15,460 nucleotides of DNA. Source: Candidatus Latescibacterota bacterium. GTDB taxonomy: Bacteria > Latescibacterota > UBA2968 > UBA8231. Positions 15,291 to 15,460 of the stretch are shown piece by piece. Location: the NCBI GenBank assembly GCA_003529325.1, contig DPVW01000482.1:1-15460 (forward strand), written 5' to 3'. The notes under the pieces are model-generated. The model searched no databases, had not been told where the DNA came from, and saw nothing but the letters and a program-made list of their open reading frames with translations. Both the position numbers and the translations under genes were made by a program. Every line of letters starts with the position of its first letter. Within the stretch, counting starts at the first letter, position 1.

Positions 15291-15337
15291 ATGAGACATA
15301 GTCGTCTCATGCGAGAGCGATGAGCGCTCACATGTGA
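15291..15337. promoter_or_regulatory. Cluster of three palindromes, possible operator region
   Basis: Three inverted repeats occur within 47 nt: ATGAGAC-atagtc-GTCTCAT (15291-15310), the perfect 10-mer TGAGCGCTCA (15321-15330), and the perfect 10-mer TCACATGTGA (15328-15337), the last two sharing three bases. They lie about 100 nt upstream of the 40-residue peptide and just beyond the possible end of a gene at 15360. Dimeric regulator binding or a weak hairpin terminator are both possible. No run of T follows, which disfavours a simple terminator. Confidence 0.35.
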
Positions 15338-15359
15338 CGGAGAGGTCCCACTGTCCCTT

Positions 15360-15460
15360 CTACGCCTTTCTGTGGAGCTCTGCAGTCAGGCGCTGCCTGG
15401 AATCGACGAGGGCGTCGTCCGTATCGAGACCATACCCACCCGATGCCGGCAGGCCGCCGG
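15360..15460 (-). CDS. Possible C-terminal end of a gene entering from the right edge
   Basis: On the minus strand a frame is open from the right edge to TAG at 15360-15362 and reads as a plausible C-terminus (GGLPASGGYGLDTDDALVDS then RQRLTAELHRKA). No family is recognisable from about 32 residues. The plus strand is also open here (SLLRLSVELCSQALPGIDEG), but no ATG, GTG or TTG starts it, so the minus reading is preferred. Support is weak. Confidence 0.25.
   Translation of the reverse strand, partial: GGLPASGGYGLDTDDALVDSRQRLTAELHRKA

Noticed and set aside
1..15460. CRISPR array, tRNA, rRNA or insertion sequence.
   Set aside because: No regularly spaced repeats, no cloverleaf-like or rRNA-like stretch, and no transposase or terminal inverted repeats were seen, including around the pseudogenes.

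Overview
The window reads as chromosomal DNA of a Gram-negative, GC-rich bacterium. An ExbD/TonB/TonB-dependent-receptor set implies an outer membrane, and a remnant nrfHA pair implies an ancestor with periplasmic multihaem nitrite reduction. The gene set (degenerate and intact Amidohydro_2 proteins, a large two-domain alpha/beta hydrolase, a DUF2961/GH172 protein, CBM9-like domains, and a receptor with an N-terminal TonB_C domain) resembles gene content I associate with uncultivated phyla such as Latescibacterota, Poribacteria and Planctomycetota-like lineages. The sequence alone does not settle the phylum. No tRNA, rRNA, CRISPR array, transposase or phage gene is visible.

Layout. 1-3553 (+): the tail of exbD, a tonB gene overlapping it by 4 nt, and an 846-residue TonB-dependent receptor 3 nt further on. 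This is one energised outer-membrane uptake unit. 3550-7678 (-): a tightly packed operon meeting the receptor gene tail to tail with a 4-nt overlap. In transcription order it holds an SDR oxidoreductase remnant, an intact metal-dependent amidohydrolase, a relative that has lost the metal ligands, and a 761-residue tandem alpha/beta hydrolase. 7845-8835 (+): nrfH and nrfA, both broken. 8860-13064 (+): a DUF2961/GH172 glycosidase-like protein, an exported purple-acid-phosphatase-like protein with a CBM9-like C-terminus, and an extended-SDR epimerase/dehydratase. A strong hairpin at 13075-13101 closes this unit. 13117-15191 (-): a 40-residue membrane peptide, an internally deleted CBM9-like gene and an ankyrin-repeat protein. 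A cluster of palindromes at 15291-15337 lies upstream of this unit.

The intact genes suggest import of a large or scarce organic substrate through the receptor, with carbohydrate, ester and phosphate processing enzymes encoded nearby. Shared regulation is not demonstrable.

The most unusual signal is gene erosion. Three separate genes (SDR, nrfA, CBM9-like) keep recognisable N- and C-terminal ends but have lost the middle, and nrfH carries a premature amber codon plus two compensating frameshifts. Two nearby proteins (5832-6602 and the N-terminal half of 3550-5835) lack the catalytic residues of their folds, probably as family-wide traits rather than decay. The intergenic stretches 7679-7844 and 14335-14498 (about 165 nt each) show no convincing RNA gene or promoter.
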